Of a stretch of 64,000 bases of DNA, positions 1 to 9,396 are shown in pieces. Position 1 is the stretch's first letter; each line of letters starts with the position of its first letter. The notes under the pieces were generated by a model that worked only from the letters and a program-made list of their open reading frames with translations, was not told the origin of the DNA and searched no databases. A program made the position numbers and the translations under genes. Source of the stretch: Zhongshania aquimaris. Lineage in GTDB: Bacteria; Pseudomonadota; Gammaproteobacteria; Pseudomonadales; Spongiibacteraceae. Location: NCBI RefSeq assembly GCF_019312595.1, contig NZ_JAHWDQ010000002.1:1-64000 (forward strand), in the 5' to 3' direction.

Positions 1-444
1 ACCAAAGCGCTCCGGGTCGGTCACATGATAACCAAATACCGTAGCCCCTGTATCTTTGGAGACAGCGCTTTTAAGGTTGTCTGAGAAGTGTTGCCCGTAG
101 AAGATATTGTCCCCCAGCACCAAGCTGACATTGTCGTTACCAATAAAATCGGCACCGATGGTAAAAGCCTGAGCCAGCCCGTCGGGACTTGGCTGCTCTT
201 CGTAGCTAATATTAATACCGAACTGACTACCGTCGCCCAACAGGCGCTGAAAGCCGGGTAAATCGGTTGGCGTGGATATTACTAAAACATCTTTGATGCC
301 AGACAGCATCAAAACTGACAAGGGATAGTAAATCATCGGCTTATCATAGATAGGCAGCAACTGCTTGGAACACCCCATCGTAATCGGGTGCAGGCGAGTA
401 CCTGAGCCGCCAGCCAGAATTATGCCTTTGTATTTTTTGCTCAT
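1..444 (-). CDS. rfbA: Glucose-1-phosphate thymidylyltransferase, C-terminus outside the window
   Basis: This enzyme makes dTDP-glucose from glucose 1-phosphate and dTTP, the first step of dTDP-rhamnose and related deoxysugar synthesis. Only the N-terminal ~148 residues are in the window. The nucleotide-binding motif [16 protein letters not shown] follows the start, then [17 protein letters not shown], and later [10 protein letters not shown], all typical of RfbA. ATG 444 is preferred because an AAAGGG Shine-Dalgarno sequence lies 6 nt upstream; an in-frame ATG at 450 touches that sequence. It follows rfbB on the same strand after a 156-nt gap that carries palindromic repeats, so the two may be co-transcribed. 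The rfbC and rfbD genes may lie beyond the window edge. Confidence 0.93.
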   Translation of the reverse strand, partial: MSKKYKGIILAGGSGTRLHPITMGCSKQLLPIYDKPMIYYPLSVLMLSGIKDVLVISTPTDLPGFQRLLGDGSQFGINISYEEQPSPDGLAQAFTIGADFIGNDNVSLVLGDNIFYGQHFSDNLKSAVSKDTGATVFGYHVTDPERFG

Positions 445-450
445 TGCCAT

Positions 451-606
451 CCCTTTAAATTTAGATAAGCCTGACGTCGGGTGTCTGACGCCAGACGCAG
501 TTCAACGCTTCACGGAAGACGCAGCTGATGCCAGCCCTTACATCAGGACTTTTCAGCGTGTACCGTCTCCCGTCCAGCGTTATGCGACCACGTCCAACGC
601 CAGACT
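451..606. repeat. GACGTC-type palindromic repeats between rfbB and rfbA
   Basis: This gap carries degenerate copies of a motif containing GTCTGACG and CAGACGC, seen elsewhere in the window in perfect form as GTCTGACGTCAGAC. It would be transcribed within the rfbBA message and could fold there. Short reading frames here and on the opposite strand are made of the repeat and are not called as genes. Confidence 0.6.
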
Positions 607-1698
607 TCAGACCACCCCTTTATCACCAATCCGATCCAATTTGTAATCCCCCGACAGCACCCGCTGCCACCACTCAGGATTATCGAGATACCACTGCACG
701 GTTTTACGGATCCCCGATTCAAAGGTTTCTTGGGGCACCCAGCCCAACTCGCGCTGAATTTTACTCGCGTCGATCGCGTAGCGAGCATCATGACCTGGAC
801 GGTCTTTCACAAAGGTGATTAAGTCCTTAAAGCCCTTGCCGCTGGCAAGAGAGTTTTCATTTTCCGGTGCAAGCTCCTCCAACAAGTCGCAGATGGTATG
901 CACCACCTCAATATTGCGCTTCTCGTTGTGGCCGCCAATGTTATAGGTCTCACCCAACTTACCTTCGGTAACCACTTTAAACAGTGCACGAGCATGGTCT
1001 TCGACATACAGCCAATCACGAATCTGACTACCGTCGCCATACACTGGCAGCGGCTTGCCGTGCAATGCATTCAAAATAATGTGGGGAACGAGCTTTTCCG
1101 GAAAGTGATAGGGGCCGTAGTTGTTTGAGCAATTGGTAACCACAATGGGTAAACCGAAGGTGCGCCCCCACGCCCGAACTAAATGATCAGATCCCGCCTT
1201 GCTCGCGGAGTAGGGTGAACTCGGTTCATACGAGGTGGTTTCGGTGAAGAGATCGTCGGTACCGTGAAGATCGCCATAAACCTCATCGGTGGAGATATGA
1301 TGGAAACGAAAAGTGGCCTTTTTGTCGACATCAAGCCCTTGCCAGTATGCGCGGGCCGCTTCCAGCAGATTGTAGGTACCGACGACGTTGGTTTGGATAA
1401 AGGCGCCCGGGCCATCGATTGAGCGGTCAACATGGCTCTCTGCCGCCAGATGCATCACAAGATCAGGCTGGTGCTCGGCAAACACCGCACTCAGGGCGGC
1501 AAAATCGCAAATATCCACCTGCGCAAATGCGTAACGCGCTGACGCTTCCGTGTCGGGAATGGATTCCAGATTGCCCGCATAGGTCAGCGCGTCGACGTTG
1601 ATGACCGAGGCGTCAGTGTCGGCCAAAATATGGCGAACAACGGCACTGCCGATAAAGCCGGCGCCGCCGGTGACTAAAACCTGCAACTTACTTTTCAA
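607..1698 (-). CDS. rfbB: dTDP-glucose 4,6-dehydratase
   Basis: An extended SDR enzyme that converts dTDP-glucose to dTDP-4-keto-6-deoxyglucose with tightly bound NAD. The N-terminus has the Rossmann motif [16 protein letters not shown], followed by [15 protein letters not shown]. The catalytic region has STDEVYGDL, and [14 protein letters not shown] supplies the Tyr-x3-Lys pair. [14 protein letters not shown] and the [13 protein letters not shown] segment are RfbB hallmarks. The length of 363 aa is normal. The frame starts with TTG at 1698, next to a GAGG sequence, and overlaps the end of the upstream glycosyltransferase by 11 nt, so translational coupling is likely. Base composition is closer to the chromosome average than that of the genes upstream. 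Confidence 0.96.
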   Translation of the reverse strand: MKSKLQVLVTGGAGFIGSAVVRHILADTDASVINVDALTYAGNLESIPDTEASARYAFAQVDICDFAALSAVFAEHQPDLVMHLAAESHVDRSIDGPGAFIQTNVVGTYNLLEAARAYWQGLDVDKKATFRFHHISTDEVYGDLHGTDDLFTETTSYEPSSPYSASKAGSDHLVRAWGRTFGLPIVVTNCSNNYGPYHFPEKLVPHIILNALHGKPLPVYGDGSQIRDWLYVEDHARALFKVVTEGKLGETYNIGGHNEKRNIEVVHTICDLLEELAPENENSLASGKGFKDLITFVKDRPGHDARYAIDASKIQRELGWVPQETFESGIRKTVQWYLDNPEWWQRVLSGDYKLDRIGDKGVV

Positions 1699-2437
1699 AC
1701 CTCGTCCTCAGTGAAATCAATATCACTCGATAAAGAAATACAATATTACCCAATAAATAACGACGCCATAGCCGTTTTGGCTCTTTAGCCAATCGGTAAA
1801 GCCACTCAAACCGAAGCTTTATCCAGATATCGGGTGCTCTTTCTATGTTCCCAGATAAAAAATCTAAGATGGCACCACCGCAAACTACTAGACAACCTCC
1901 ACGAACTGGTGGAACCTCCTTTAACAAAGCTGACAATATTTCTTGCTTGGGCATCCCCATACCAAGAACAACAATATCAGCATCAATATTTGAAAACTCT
2001 GAAACATACCGATCTAGGTCGTGAAAGCCATTTAATACACTAGTAACGCAGTGATCTAAACCTTGTATTTTTTCAACAGCAAGGCTCAAATTTGGATCCC
2101 TTGTACCCCACACAGCAACGCGAAGCCCTGTTGTCGTATTGAGTAATGAGGGAATTAAGTCCGTTCCGTTTAGATTGATACCCGCGGCTTTTGAAACGGC
2201 GCGATAAAGAATACTCACGCCGATACCATCTCTAAGTAAAATATCCGAATTCTGCAATGCAGAACAAAAATCCGGTTCTTTGTACGCCAAATTAATGGCA
2301 TGAGCATTAACAAATGAAAGAATCAGTGCCCCCTTAGCTTGGTCACGCAACTTCTGAATTTCATCAAGTGCATCACTACTACTATCAAAAATTGATATCT
2401 TCTCTAGCAATGAAGGTACAACGCCGCCAATACTCAT
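1688..2437 (-). CDS. WecG/TagA/CpsF family glycosyltransferase
   Basis: A GT26-type transferase that adds a sugar to a lipid-linked intermediate at the inner face of the cytoplasmic membrane. Supporting motifs: [15 protein letters not shown] near residue 45, [38 protein letters not shown], and a C-terminal block with [16 protein letters not shown] and [17 protein letters not shown]. The C-terminus is basic and hydrophobic, fitting membrane association. At 249 aa it is of usual family size. It sits 3 nt after the GT2 gene in the AT-rich core. The acceptor and donor sugars cannot be read from sequence; this could be a ManNAcA, ManNAc or glucose transferase. Confidence 0.9.
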   Translation of the reverse strand: MSIGGVVPSLLEKISIFDSSSDALDEIQKLRDQAKGALILSFVNAHAINLAYKEPDFCSALQNSDILLRDGIGVSILYRAVSKAAGINLNGTDLIPSLLNTTTGLRVAVWGTRDPNLSLAVEKIQGLDHCVTSVLNGFHDLDRYVSEFSNIDADIVVLGMGMPKQEILSALLKEVPPVRGGCLVVCGGAILDFLSGNIERAPDIWIKLRFEWLYRLAKEPKRLWRRYLLGNIVFLYRVILISLRTRFEK

Positions 2438-2440
2438 AAT

Positions 2441-3352
2441 TTAATTAAAAATGCCTTTAAACTTAAATCGAATAATAACCAGCATCAAAAGTCGCCGAAA
2501 CCCAGAATGATTCTTCTTAATGAAATATGATAGCGACTTATATTTAGCGTCTGAGTAGCTAGACTTCGATTTGTTTTTGCCCCAACCGAACTCGTGCACA
2601 ATCGGCACCACGTTTAAAACACCAACATCGTACCCCAGGGCGCTAGCTTGAATACATAAATCCTCATCTTCACCATATAGGAATATATTAGGATCAAATC
2701 CTCCGGTCTCTTTCACCAAATCTCTAGATAAAATCATCGCCGCACCACAGACCCAGTCAGATCTAACGAAGTTTATATCTTTTGAAATATTCAAATTATT
2801 GAAGTCTATATTTTTACGAGTTTGCGATTCGATGTAGTCCCTAGAAATAGAAACTCTAAGCATCGCCTTTTTGACCAAGCTAAACCGAGCAAACCACATA
2901 AATACATGCTGCACTCCGACAGCCTGCATTAGCATTTTCGTTGGAGATGTATAAGGATAACTATACGTCTGCGGTGATCCATCGGGAAAAACAAGAGGCA
3001 ATCCAACAACACCTATGCGAGGATTGCTTTTGAGAAAATTCAACGCTTGAACATGACTACCTGCAACAAGGAAAGCATCGCTATTAAGTAAAAAATAGTA
3101 CGCAGCATCAACCTTTCCTATTCCAATATTATTTCCAACGCCAAAACCATGGTTAAATGATTCACATACAACCGTTACACCTTCTATCTTTCTTTCTAGC
3201 AATAGCTCTACAGTTTTATCACAAGAATTATTATCGACAATAACTACAGGGGTTGAGGTAGTGTCAACATACTTAACAATGCTATCTAGAAGCTGGCCTA
3301 CATGCCTCTCATTATTAAAAGTTACTACAACTATTGCCATCTCGTATTTCAT
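2441..3352 (-). CDS. Family 2 glycosyltransferase
   Basis: A GT-A fold transferase, probably rhamnosyl- or hexosyltransferase, building the repeat unit. The N-terminus has IVVVTFNNERHVGQLLDSI and VVIVDNNSCDKTVELL; the nucleotide-sugar metal site is LLNSDAF; the acceptor region has GGFDPNIFLYGEDEDLCIQA. The start ATG at 3352 overlaps the stop of the upstream sulfotransferase as ATGA, which decides the start. The reading frame itself extends a little further upstream. The product has 303 residues without an obvious membrane segment. It is the only recognisable GT2 in the visible part of the locus, so further transferases may lie outside. Confidence 0.9.
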   Translation of the reverse strand: MKYEMAIVVVTFNNERHVGQLLDSIVKYVDTTSTPVVIVDNNSCDKTVELLLERKIEGVTVVCESFNHGFGVGNNIGIGKVDAAYYFLLNSDAFLVAGSHVQALNFLKSNPRIGVVGLPLVFPDGSPQTYSYPYTSPTKMLMQAVGVQHVFMWFARFSLVKKAMLRVSISRDYIESQTRKNIDFNNLNISKDINFVRSDWVCGAAMILSRDLVKETGGFDPNIFLYGEDEDLCIQASALGYDVGVLNVVPIVHEFGWGKNKSKSSYSDAKYKSLSYFIKKNHSGFRRLLMLVIIRFKFKGIFN

Positions 3353-4263
3353 AAACAAGACTCCGGCCGCCAAGACCCATACAGGTCATCAACTAAATCA
3401 CCACAAATCCGCTTAATGATACTTTCCTCTTCCGAACACTCGGCATCACACCACGACCACGCTAGCGCCTTTGAATCCCTATAAAAATTGTGTAACTTGT
3501 CATTATCATACTCTGCCTTTTCAGCACTGGTCTTCTGATGAACAAGCTCACTCATGGAATTTGTGTAATTGATATTCAACATGGCAGCCATTTCAGAAAA
3601 TGCATCAATCGGCCTAACGCAAATATCTTCGTGCCTGAATAAATGAACCATGCTAGACGCCTTATTCGCGTCCAACGCTGACGAATATAGCATCAAATAT
3701 AAATAAGAAAACTTTTCAATTTCACTAAGCTTATTTAACTCTACTCTAGTTAACGAAGAATATTTTTTTGTGACTTCCTCATTACCAAACTCTTCAAAAT
3801 TAAAAACCCAGTTCATACGACGAATACTTCGCCAAATCGCGACAGGATGCCTTAATGTTACGACCGACGGAATACCGAAGTCATCAGCAAGTTGCGCACA
3901 GTTAAGAATTAAAAATGGATCTTTAATAATAAGAGTATTAATTTCTTTATTTTTAAATATCTGCCATTTTGCTTTGTATTTATCTATATTAGTTCTACCA
4001 CCAACAAGTCGGCGAGCAATACTTTTTGAAAATGAATCGCCTGGCGCTACGCTCTTAACTTTAAAGTTTAACGATAATACCTGACAAATCTGATTTCGAA
4101 GATAACTATCTAAGACACTTGGATATACTGCTTCAACTCCGCGAATACCAAATTCTTTATTAAATGGCTCATGAAGTGACACGACTTCTGGTGCTTCAGA
4201 AAGAATCTTCCCAACAAACGTTGTGCCCGACCTGTGCATCCCAGTCACTAGCAGAGCATTCAT
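3349..4263 (-). CDS. PAPS-dependent sulfotransferase family protein (first of two)
   Basis: The N-terminus LLVTGMHRSGTTFVGKIL is the 5'-phosphosulfate-binding loop of sulfotransferases. VSLHEPFNKEFG follows where the family usually binds acceptor. The region around IIKDPFLILNC and VVTLRHPVAIWRSIRRM gives the 3'-phosphate-binding Arg and Ser. This points to transfer of sulfate from PAPS to a sugar hydroxyl. ATG 4263 is chosen because AGG sequences lie just upstream; a GTG at 4281 is an alternative that would overlap the preceding gene. The product is 304 aa with no signal peptide, so it should act in the cytoplasm before flipping. It is clearly different from the neighbouring second sulfotransferase. 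Confidence 0.85.
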   Translation of the reverse strand: MNALLVTGMHRSGTTFVGKILSEAPEVVSLHEPFNKEFGIRGVEAVYPSVLDSYLRNQICQVLSLNFKVKSVAPGDSFSKSIARRLVGGRTNIDKYKAKWQIFKNKEINTLIIKDPFLILNCAQLADDFGIPSVVTLRHPVAIWRSIRRMNWVFNFEEFGNEEVTKKYSSLTRVELNKLSEIEKFSYLYLMLYSSALDANKASSMVHLFRHEDICVRPIDAFSEMAAMLNINYTNSMSELVHQKTSAEKAEYDNDKLHNFYRDSKALAWSWCDAECSEEESIIKRICGDLVDDLYGSWRPESCL

Positions 4264-4274
4264 ACACCTAACCT

Positions 4275-5165
4275 TCACCACGGCAGTTTCCGCTTTAATA
4301 TAGATTCCAATTCCAATCGGTCTTCGGCAAATAAATCATATAATTCATCTCGAACAACTGGACACATTTTCTCTTTCCCACCGGTATTAAACCCCTTAAT
4401 AAAACTTCTGATAGGCGCTCCAACACTTGAAGGAATGATTCTGCGCAGGAACGAAGTAAACAAATTTGGAGCCAAAATATATTTAGCGACAAAATACGAC
4501 CTCGGCTTCCCAGACACATTGTGCGCGTCTTCGCTTAAAAAGTGAAAACTGCTGTCGACACCTAAAAAACCACACACTTCGGTCAAAACCTTTTTCCGAT
4601 CATTAACTAGATCATCAAAAAGATACACGCGCACTGACTCTGCCCCAAAAATATCCAGATAATTTTCTACACAAGGGGCGTATAAAGTCGACTTCTTATA
4701 AAGCCAAAAATCAGAATAGCCAGCTTTGTCACGCTCATCTTCTGCTAGTAATGCTTCTTTAAAACCAAGAGCTTCGCGGCCAACTCCTCGCAGATGACTA
4801 TACTGAGAGAATGCTTTTTCCGCGTGATTCCGAAGGAGGATTATTATCTTGGCACTAGGGTTGAACTCCTTGATTCGCAACGCACTTCCTGAATGAAACA
4901 AGTAAGATGGCGATATATCGCCACATTGTAATCCGTCAGAACCTTTATAGTGCTCCAAATATTCCTCTACCGTTTCAATACAGCTTCGGAGCACATATTT
5001 ATCCCCCGGCCCGGACTCTCGTTGCTTCAACTCGGGAAAGGAAAAATAATGAAGTTCTTTCTTCGAGGGCAAAAATATTTGAGGATGCTGCTTTAAATAA
5101 AAATAAAGTGAAGTCGTTCCTGATTTAGGAGCTCCAACGACAAAAAAATCCGTCACCCTGCCCAT
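4275..5165 (-). CDS. Sulfotransferase domain protein (second of two)
   Basis: A 296-residue Sulfotransfer_1-like protein. The first 25 residues contain FFVVGAPKSGTTSLYFYLKQHP, the canonical PAPS-binding loop, followed by KELHYFSFPE. IIILLRNHAEKAFSQYSHL is the 3'-phosphate-binding motif. VYLFDDLVNDRKKVLTEVCGFLGV is the usual C-terminal landmark of bacterial capsule and heparan-type sulfotransferases. It overlaps the stop of the membrane protein upstream by 13 nt. It shares family but little direct sequence with the next gene, so recent tandem duplication is unlikely. The pair suggests sulfation at two positions or on two sugars of the repeat unit. Confidence 0.9.
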   Translation of the reverse strand: MGRVTDFFVVGAPKSGTTSLYFYLKQHPQIFLPSKKELHYFSFPELKQRESGPGDKYVLRSCIETVEEYLEHYKGSDGLQCGDISPSYLFHSGSALRIKEFNPSAKIIILLRNHAEKAFSQYSHLRGVGREALGFKEALLAEDERDKAGYSDFWLYKKSTLYAPCVENYLDIFGAESVRVYLFDDLVNDRKKVLTEVCGFLGVDSSFHFLSEDAHNVSGKPRSYFVAKYILAPNLFTSFLRRIIPSSVGAPIRSFIKGFNTGGKEKMCPVVRDELYDLFAEDRLELESILKRKLPW

Positions 5166-6388
5166 GATAACTTTTCCATTTTAGATTTTTCACTAGAAAA
5201 TACAGTCAAACTGAACAAAAGTCCCGAAATAAAACCTCTATATTCTATAATCGCTGCGAATGGGAAAGCCACCAACAAATACAAAAATATAGCCAAATAT
5301 AACTTCCTTTTGTCAGGGTCACCCGAGGTTTTAATCAAATAAATCTGCGCAGGAAAATACAACAGATATATAAGCAATCCGAAAACTCCAAACTTATAAA
5401 TTGTACCGAAAACCCCAATATCTGCGAGGAAAAAATATTCGCCATAAATTTTAGTAAATCCTCCTTGCCACAATGGCGAGAGAGCGCCACCCCCTAAATA
5501 ATTACCCTCACTTACAAAATCAAACACGTTTCTTATACTCATGGAACGCGCGCTATAGACCAAATAATCATCCGAGAAAGTTTGCTCCATTAAGAGCTTA
5601 TAACGCTCAATATATTCAGGAAAAATCGTGCCCATGACCAATGCTGCAATCGCCACTAAAACAATGACAATAGCAACCTGCACCAAGCCCCTCTGACTCA
5701 ACTTGCCAATAATGACAAACGCGGCCAAAGAAACACCTAAAATCACCTGCCGCGTCTGAACAATCAAAATAAGGGCAAAATAACAAATCAGAATCACAAA
5801 TGAAGAATTTACTTTATTGACATTCTTTGAGATATTATAGAAACAATACAAAATGGCTATAGCCATATAATGATGTCCTATTCCATATCTCTCTTGACGT
5901 ATCTGTGACTGTCCTACTTCGATTTCCTGCAGTGAAGGTATAATGCCAATAGCAACCAAAACTAATGCAATCACACATACAATTGTAGCCACTATTATAA
6001 AATTAAACGCACCCTCCTCCGAAAGAACACCTAAACGTAATACCGAAATTACTGGGAAATATATCAGGAAAGAAAGAATTCGCCTTTCCTCTATCAAACC
6101 ATATATAAAGGGCTGGCCAAAATGAAGTGCTGACAACAGCGCAGAATATATCCAGCTAAGCAAAACTATCGCGATTACAAATAAATCCCACCTAGAAGCC
6201 TTACCTTTTTTCAGTAACGTATAAAAATGGCCAATAGTATAAACAACCAAACAAACATAGAATATTTCTTGAAGCCCCTTTATGCCCAGCGGATTCCCGG
6301 TTGTCGCGCTGAATATTTGGGAATTTATAAACAATGCTACGGCAACAATAAATACACTTCTATGACGAAATAATTGCACCATGTTCAC
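5153..6388 (-). CDS. O-antigen polymerase/ligase-like membrane protein (candidate Wzy)
   Basis: A 411-residue polytopic membrane protein with about ten hydrophobic segments and a larger loop at roughly residues 255-325, the layout of Wzy polymerases and WaaL-type ligases. The family is too divergent for motif-level proof. The positions of FVILICYFALILIVQTRQVILGVSLAAF and the periplasmic loop with YSARSMSIRNVFDFVSEGNYLG fit O-antigen ligase-domain proteins. It is AT-rich and sits between the FrhB-like gene (4 nt away) and a sulfotransferase. Because a flippase and an initiating transferase occur in the same block, a repeat-unit polymerase is the most economical role. Confidence 0.7.
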   Translation of the reverse strand: MNMVQLFRHRSVFIVAVALFINSQIFSATTGNPLGIKGLQEIFYVCLVVYTIGHFYTLLKKGKASRWDLFVIAIVLLSWIYSALLSALHFGQPFIYGLIEERRILSFLIYFPVISVLRLGVLSEEGAFNFIIVATIVCVIALVLVAIGIIPSLQEIEVGQSQIRQERYGIGHHYMAIAILYCFYNISKNVNKVNSSFVILICYFALILIVQTRQVILGVSLAAFVIIGKLSQRGLVQVAIVIVLVAIAALVMGTIFPEYIERYKLLMEQTFSDDYLVYSARSMSIRNVFDFVSEGNYLGGGALSPLWQGGFTKIYGEYFFLADIGVFGTIYKFGVFGLLIYLLYFPAQIYLIKTSGDPDKRKLYLAIFLYLLVAFPFAAIIEYRGFISGLLFSLTVFSSEKSKMEKLSWAG

Positions 6389-6392
6389 GTCA

Positions 6393-7601
6393 CTACCTTT
6401 TTATAGCTCGCCAAAACGAACCAGTAAAATTCTTTAAATACTCAGACAAACTTACTTTTTTACAGTACTTCAACAACCGAAACATTGAATATCTTGGCGT
6501 ATTCCTACCTAAAATTTTTAAAGCTAAAATACGAGCATGCAAACCGCGACGCCTTATCAATTGCCCAGGTTGCATTTTGTCAATCAGCCTAATATCAATA
6601 TCACTCGCCCTCACAACCTCTCTTTCAATTACTGAAGTCAGCAACTCCATACCCTTGCTAGTTCTAGCTATTATCAAACTTTCCCCATCCTTCTCGGAAA
6701 ACTGAGGGTAACCCAGCTCATCGCACTCCCAAGCGTCTGCCGCAACTATGTCAGCGGCCTCACCAACACCGTCTCCACAAAGTTTACACCTATATTGAAG
6801 ATGTTTACTCAATACTTGCCCCCAAGATTCATTGTAACTTAACTTCTTTTCTATGTTCTCTTTTGAAGTAGCGATTGCACTTCCAGGCCAACCGTCACCC
6901 CTATGCTGAAATTTCGCAAGCTCTTCAATTGGAACCCCGATTTTTTCTACAAGCCTTGTGTTCCCAATATCACTAGGCACTCCAGCGCAAAAGAATGAAA
7001 GTAAGTACGGGATCTTATCTAACAATCTTGCATCTTCATTTATAAGCATTCTAAATGCTGCAACATCACATGGCTTACCAACAACCGCGAACCGCCCCTG
7101 AGCATTATGAATTGTATCCAAAACGGTTAAAGGTGATGAGGGTGAGTATTTTGAACCTACAGCCTCCAAAACCTCATCCGGTGTCCGCGCGATCTTAGTT
7201 AACGTGGCGATTGGGTTGGCTTCATCATAAATAGTAACTACAACACCATTCACCAATCCATTTACTAAAAGATAAGTGGCTATTTCAGTGATAACTCCAC
7301 CTGATGAGCCTCTTTTCCTAACTCGTGAATCAGTAGAATGTCCCGCCATTACACTTAAATGTTTACCCCACAAGCGGTCCTCGAGCTGCCCACTTTCCAA
7401 CTCAACATCCATGTATCCGGAACTTACTCCAGGGCAAGCATGAAATATTCCCTTCTGCTCTATCACTGAAATTTTCTCTACGCCTGACGGCCTCAAAAAC
7501 CCCCCGGAACGTTCCATTACTACATGAGCTGACTTTGCAGTCGCACATAACCCACAACCCGTGCACAGGCCGCTTTTGACGACTTCACTTACTTTATTCA
7601 T
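6393..7601 (-). CDS. FrhB/FdhB-like coenzyme F420 hydrogenase beta-subunit family protein
   Basis: A 402-residue Fe-S flavoprotein-like protein of the family also found in polysaccharide clusters. Cysteine motifs visible: CTGCGLC near residue 13, VGKPCDVAAFRML in the middle, SFFCAGVPS, and CKLCGDGVGEAADIVAADAWEC, which together match the N- and C-terminal FrhB domains. GSSGGVITEIATYLL is the usual conserved glycine loop. It lies 2 nt from the pyruvyltransferase gene, a recurrent pairing in exopolysaccharide loci. The family also contains methanogen hydrogenase subunits, but no hydrogenase partner is present here. A redox step on a sugar or on the pyruvyl donor pathway is only a guess. Confidence 0.82.
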   Translation of the reverse strand: MNKVSEVVKSGLCTGCGLCATAKSAHVVMERSGGFLRPSGVEKISVIEQKGIFHACPGVSSGYMDVELESGQLEDRLWGKHLSVMAGHSTDSRVRKRGSSGGVITEIATYLLVNGLVNGVVVTIYDEANPIATLTKIARTPDEVLEAVGSKYSPSSPLTVLDTIHNAQGRFAVVGKPCDVAAFRMLINEDARLLDKIPYLLSFFCAGVPSDIGNTRLVEKIGVPIEELAKFQHRGDGWPGSAIATSKENIEKKLSYNESWGQVLSKHLQYRCKLCGDGVGEAADIVAADAWECDELGYPQFSEKDGESLIIARTSKGMELLTSVIEREVVRASDIDIRLIDKMQPGQLIRRRGLHARILALKILGRNTPRYSMFRLLKYCKKVSLSEYLKNFTGSFWRAIKR

Positions 7602-7603
7602 AC

Positions 7604-8782
7604 TCAGGCCCCGCAGCCTCTTAAAACTTCCTGCACATCACGTTTATAAGTATTTATAACTTTTCTGCCATTAGCATTTGATATCGACACCTCTCCTGAA
7701 ACTTTTTCCAGGTCACAAAATGCATCGATAAGCGCCCGAAGTGCCTCGTCATTATTTACCGATTTCATATCCACTACTCGATCGTATCCTAGCGAGCCAT
7801 ACAGGCCTTTAAATTTCCTACTATATGCGAGAGGTATAACAGGGACACCACTAGAAAAAGCAGCGATTGATGCGTGCATTCTTGCAGCGACAAAAAAGTC
7901 CATTTCGGAAATCAGACCTTTAATCTCTCTAGGATCAGAATATTTGCCACACAAAATCGTACTTGGGTATAAATTATGTAACTCACAAGCAGCGGCATAA
8001 TCATCCTCGGCCACCATACTTCCCGAGCCGAAAACATGAGACACCAAGTACACTTCGACACTTTTATGCGACACTAAGTAGCTTATAAAATCAGTCATTA
8101 GCACTCGGTAATCGACACTTAACTCAAACTGATTTTCTCCGCTATATCCACCGGACATGAGCAACCCAGATACATTCACCCCAACTCTAATACTACCTGT
8201 ACTAGCTAAATTATTTTTAACTGTATAAGGCATAGTTAAAGCAACATCTGTAGATAGCTGCACATTCTTACATGACATTGATATTCTTGCGTAATCAAAG
8301 GAAGGCTTATCCCGGGCATAAACTAAACGACAACGACTAATCGACAAGGCTGCAAGCCACTTAAAGAAACGGTTTTTAAACGGCCCTATAGTTTGAGGGC
8401 TCATAATTAGCTTGATTGTACTATTACGTATCAAAAACTTTGAGAAAATCATCTTCGAAAACCGTTTTACTCCATATATATCTGAGAAGCTATCCCCAGA
8501 TCCAATATCGAACAAAACATCACAGCAATTCAACTCACGAACCACGCGCAACACTTTAGAGCTAAACAAAACCGGCATCGACAACTCAACATACTTTACA
8601 TTTGAAATATCATCTAGTTCCAACTTACCTCCACTCTGTAATTTAGGCCCAAAGACAATAAACTCTGGCGTTACCCCAAGCGACTCCGCTGCTTCTGAAA
8701 TAATAGACATATTGGAAATACTTAATGCTACAACTCCCAAATTTCCATTCCCAAAAGAATGCCACATTAAACCAATTTTCAT
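7604..8782 (-). CDS. Polysaccharide pyruvyl transferase family protein
   Basis: Members transfer a pyruvyl group from phosphoenolpyruvate onto a sugar, forming an acidic ketal. The N-terminus [20 protein letters not shown] matches the glycine-rich opening of the family. The C-terminal half has [20 protein letters not shown], the signature R-x-H-x-x-I/A segment, followed by [20 protein letters not shown]. The length of 392 aa is typical of the CsaB/WcaK group. ATG 8782 overlaps the stop of the acetyltransferase gene as ATGA. The central region has weak conservation, so the sugar acceptor is unknown. Confidence 0.88.
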   Translation of the reverse strand: MKIGLMWHSFGNGNLGVVALSISNMSIISEAAESLGVTPEFIVFGPKLQSGGKLELDDISNVKYVELSMPVLFSSKVLRVVRELNCCDVLFDIGSGDSFSDIYGVKRFSKMIFSKFLIRNSTIKLIMSPQTIGPFKNRFFKWLAALSISRCRLVYARDKPSFDYARISMSCKNVQLSTDVALTMPYTVKNNLASTGSIRVGVNVSGLLMSGGYSGENQFELSVDYRVLMTDFISYLVSHKSVEVYLVSHVFGSGSMVAEDDYAAACELHNLYPSTILCGKYSDPREIKGLISEMDFFVAARMHASIAAFSSGVPVIPLAYSRKFKGLYGSLGYDRVVDMKSVNNDEALRALIDAFCDLEKVSGEVSISNANGRKVINTYKRDVQEVLRGCGA

Positions 8783-9396
8783 GATTCACCCACACCCAGG
8801 AAATACTCTTTCGGTGAATACATTAATTCACGCTTGTTCAATATCATTTCGGCAATTTCCTCTCTGTCCAATAACCACCAATTAGTACGCTCTATTTGCT
8901 CGATAACATCTTCTGGAAATCTATACTTCACGATCTTTGCTGGGTTCCCCGCTACAACCGCATATTTCGGTACGTTCTTCGTTACCACCGCTCCGGCCGC
9001 AATTACAGCACCTCGTCCAACGACAGTAACAGACGGCAACAATATTGAGTTATGCCCAAGCCATACATCATCCTCAATCTCACAATGCGTACGCTTTATG
9101 CACTCTTTACCGACAAGCCCAAGCTTAGCGTTATATAAGTACGGATGAAGAGACAAATACTCTATCCCGTGATTGCCATTAAACCTTCTTGCAGTTGGAG
9201 CTACAGAACAATAACGTCCCACGACTGTTTTAGCTGGGAATCTTGTAGAATCAAAACACCCATAACTATACAAACCGACGTCTACACCATAAGCAGAACG
9301 ATATAAATCACGAAGCAGTACACTAGACATTTCATCTTTTATTATTTTTTTAAAAGCCTTATATACCGCCTTAAGTACTTTATTATTAAAGCTCAC
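8779..9396 (-). CDS. Hexapeptide-repeat O-acetyltransferase (CatB/WbbJ-like)
   Basis: A left-handed beta-helix acyltransferase of 205 aa that probably O-acetylates a sugar using acetyl-CoA. Hexapeptide repeats run from [16 protein letters not shown] to [22 protein letters not shown]. The catalytic histidine is likely in [14 protein letters not shown], and the C-terminal [16 protein letters not shown] ends the helix as in xenobiotic acetyltransferases. It starts with GTG at 9396, overlapping the TGA of the flippase gene by 4 nt, so it should be translated by coupling. Confidence 0.88.
   Translation of the reverse strand: MSFNNKVLKAVYKAFKKIIKDEMSSVLLRDLYRSAYGVDVGLYSYGCFDSTRFPAKTVVGRYCSVAPTARRFNGNHGIEYLSLHPYLYNAKLGLVGKECIKRTHCEIEDDVWLGHNSILLPSVTVVGRGAVIAAGAVVTKNVPKYAVVAGNPAKIVKYRFPEDVIEQIERTNWWLLDREEIAEMILNKRELMYSPKEYFLGVGES

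Noticed and set aside
6393-7601. Evidence of methanogen-type F420 metabolism
   Set aside because: FrhB-domain proteins occur widely in polysaccharide loci, and no other F420 or hydrogenase gene is near.
8412-8885. 157-codon plus-strand frame
   Set aside because: It is antisense to the pyruvyltransferase and acetyltransferase genes, which carry clear family motifs.
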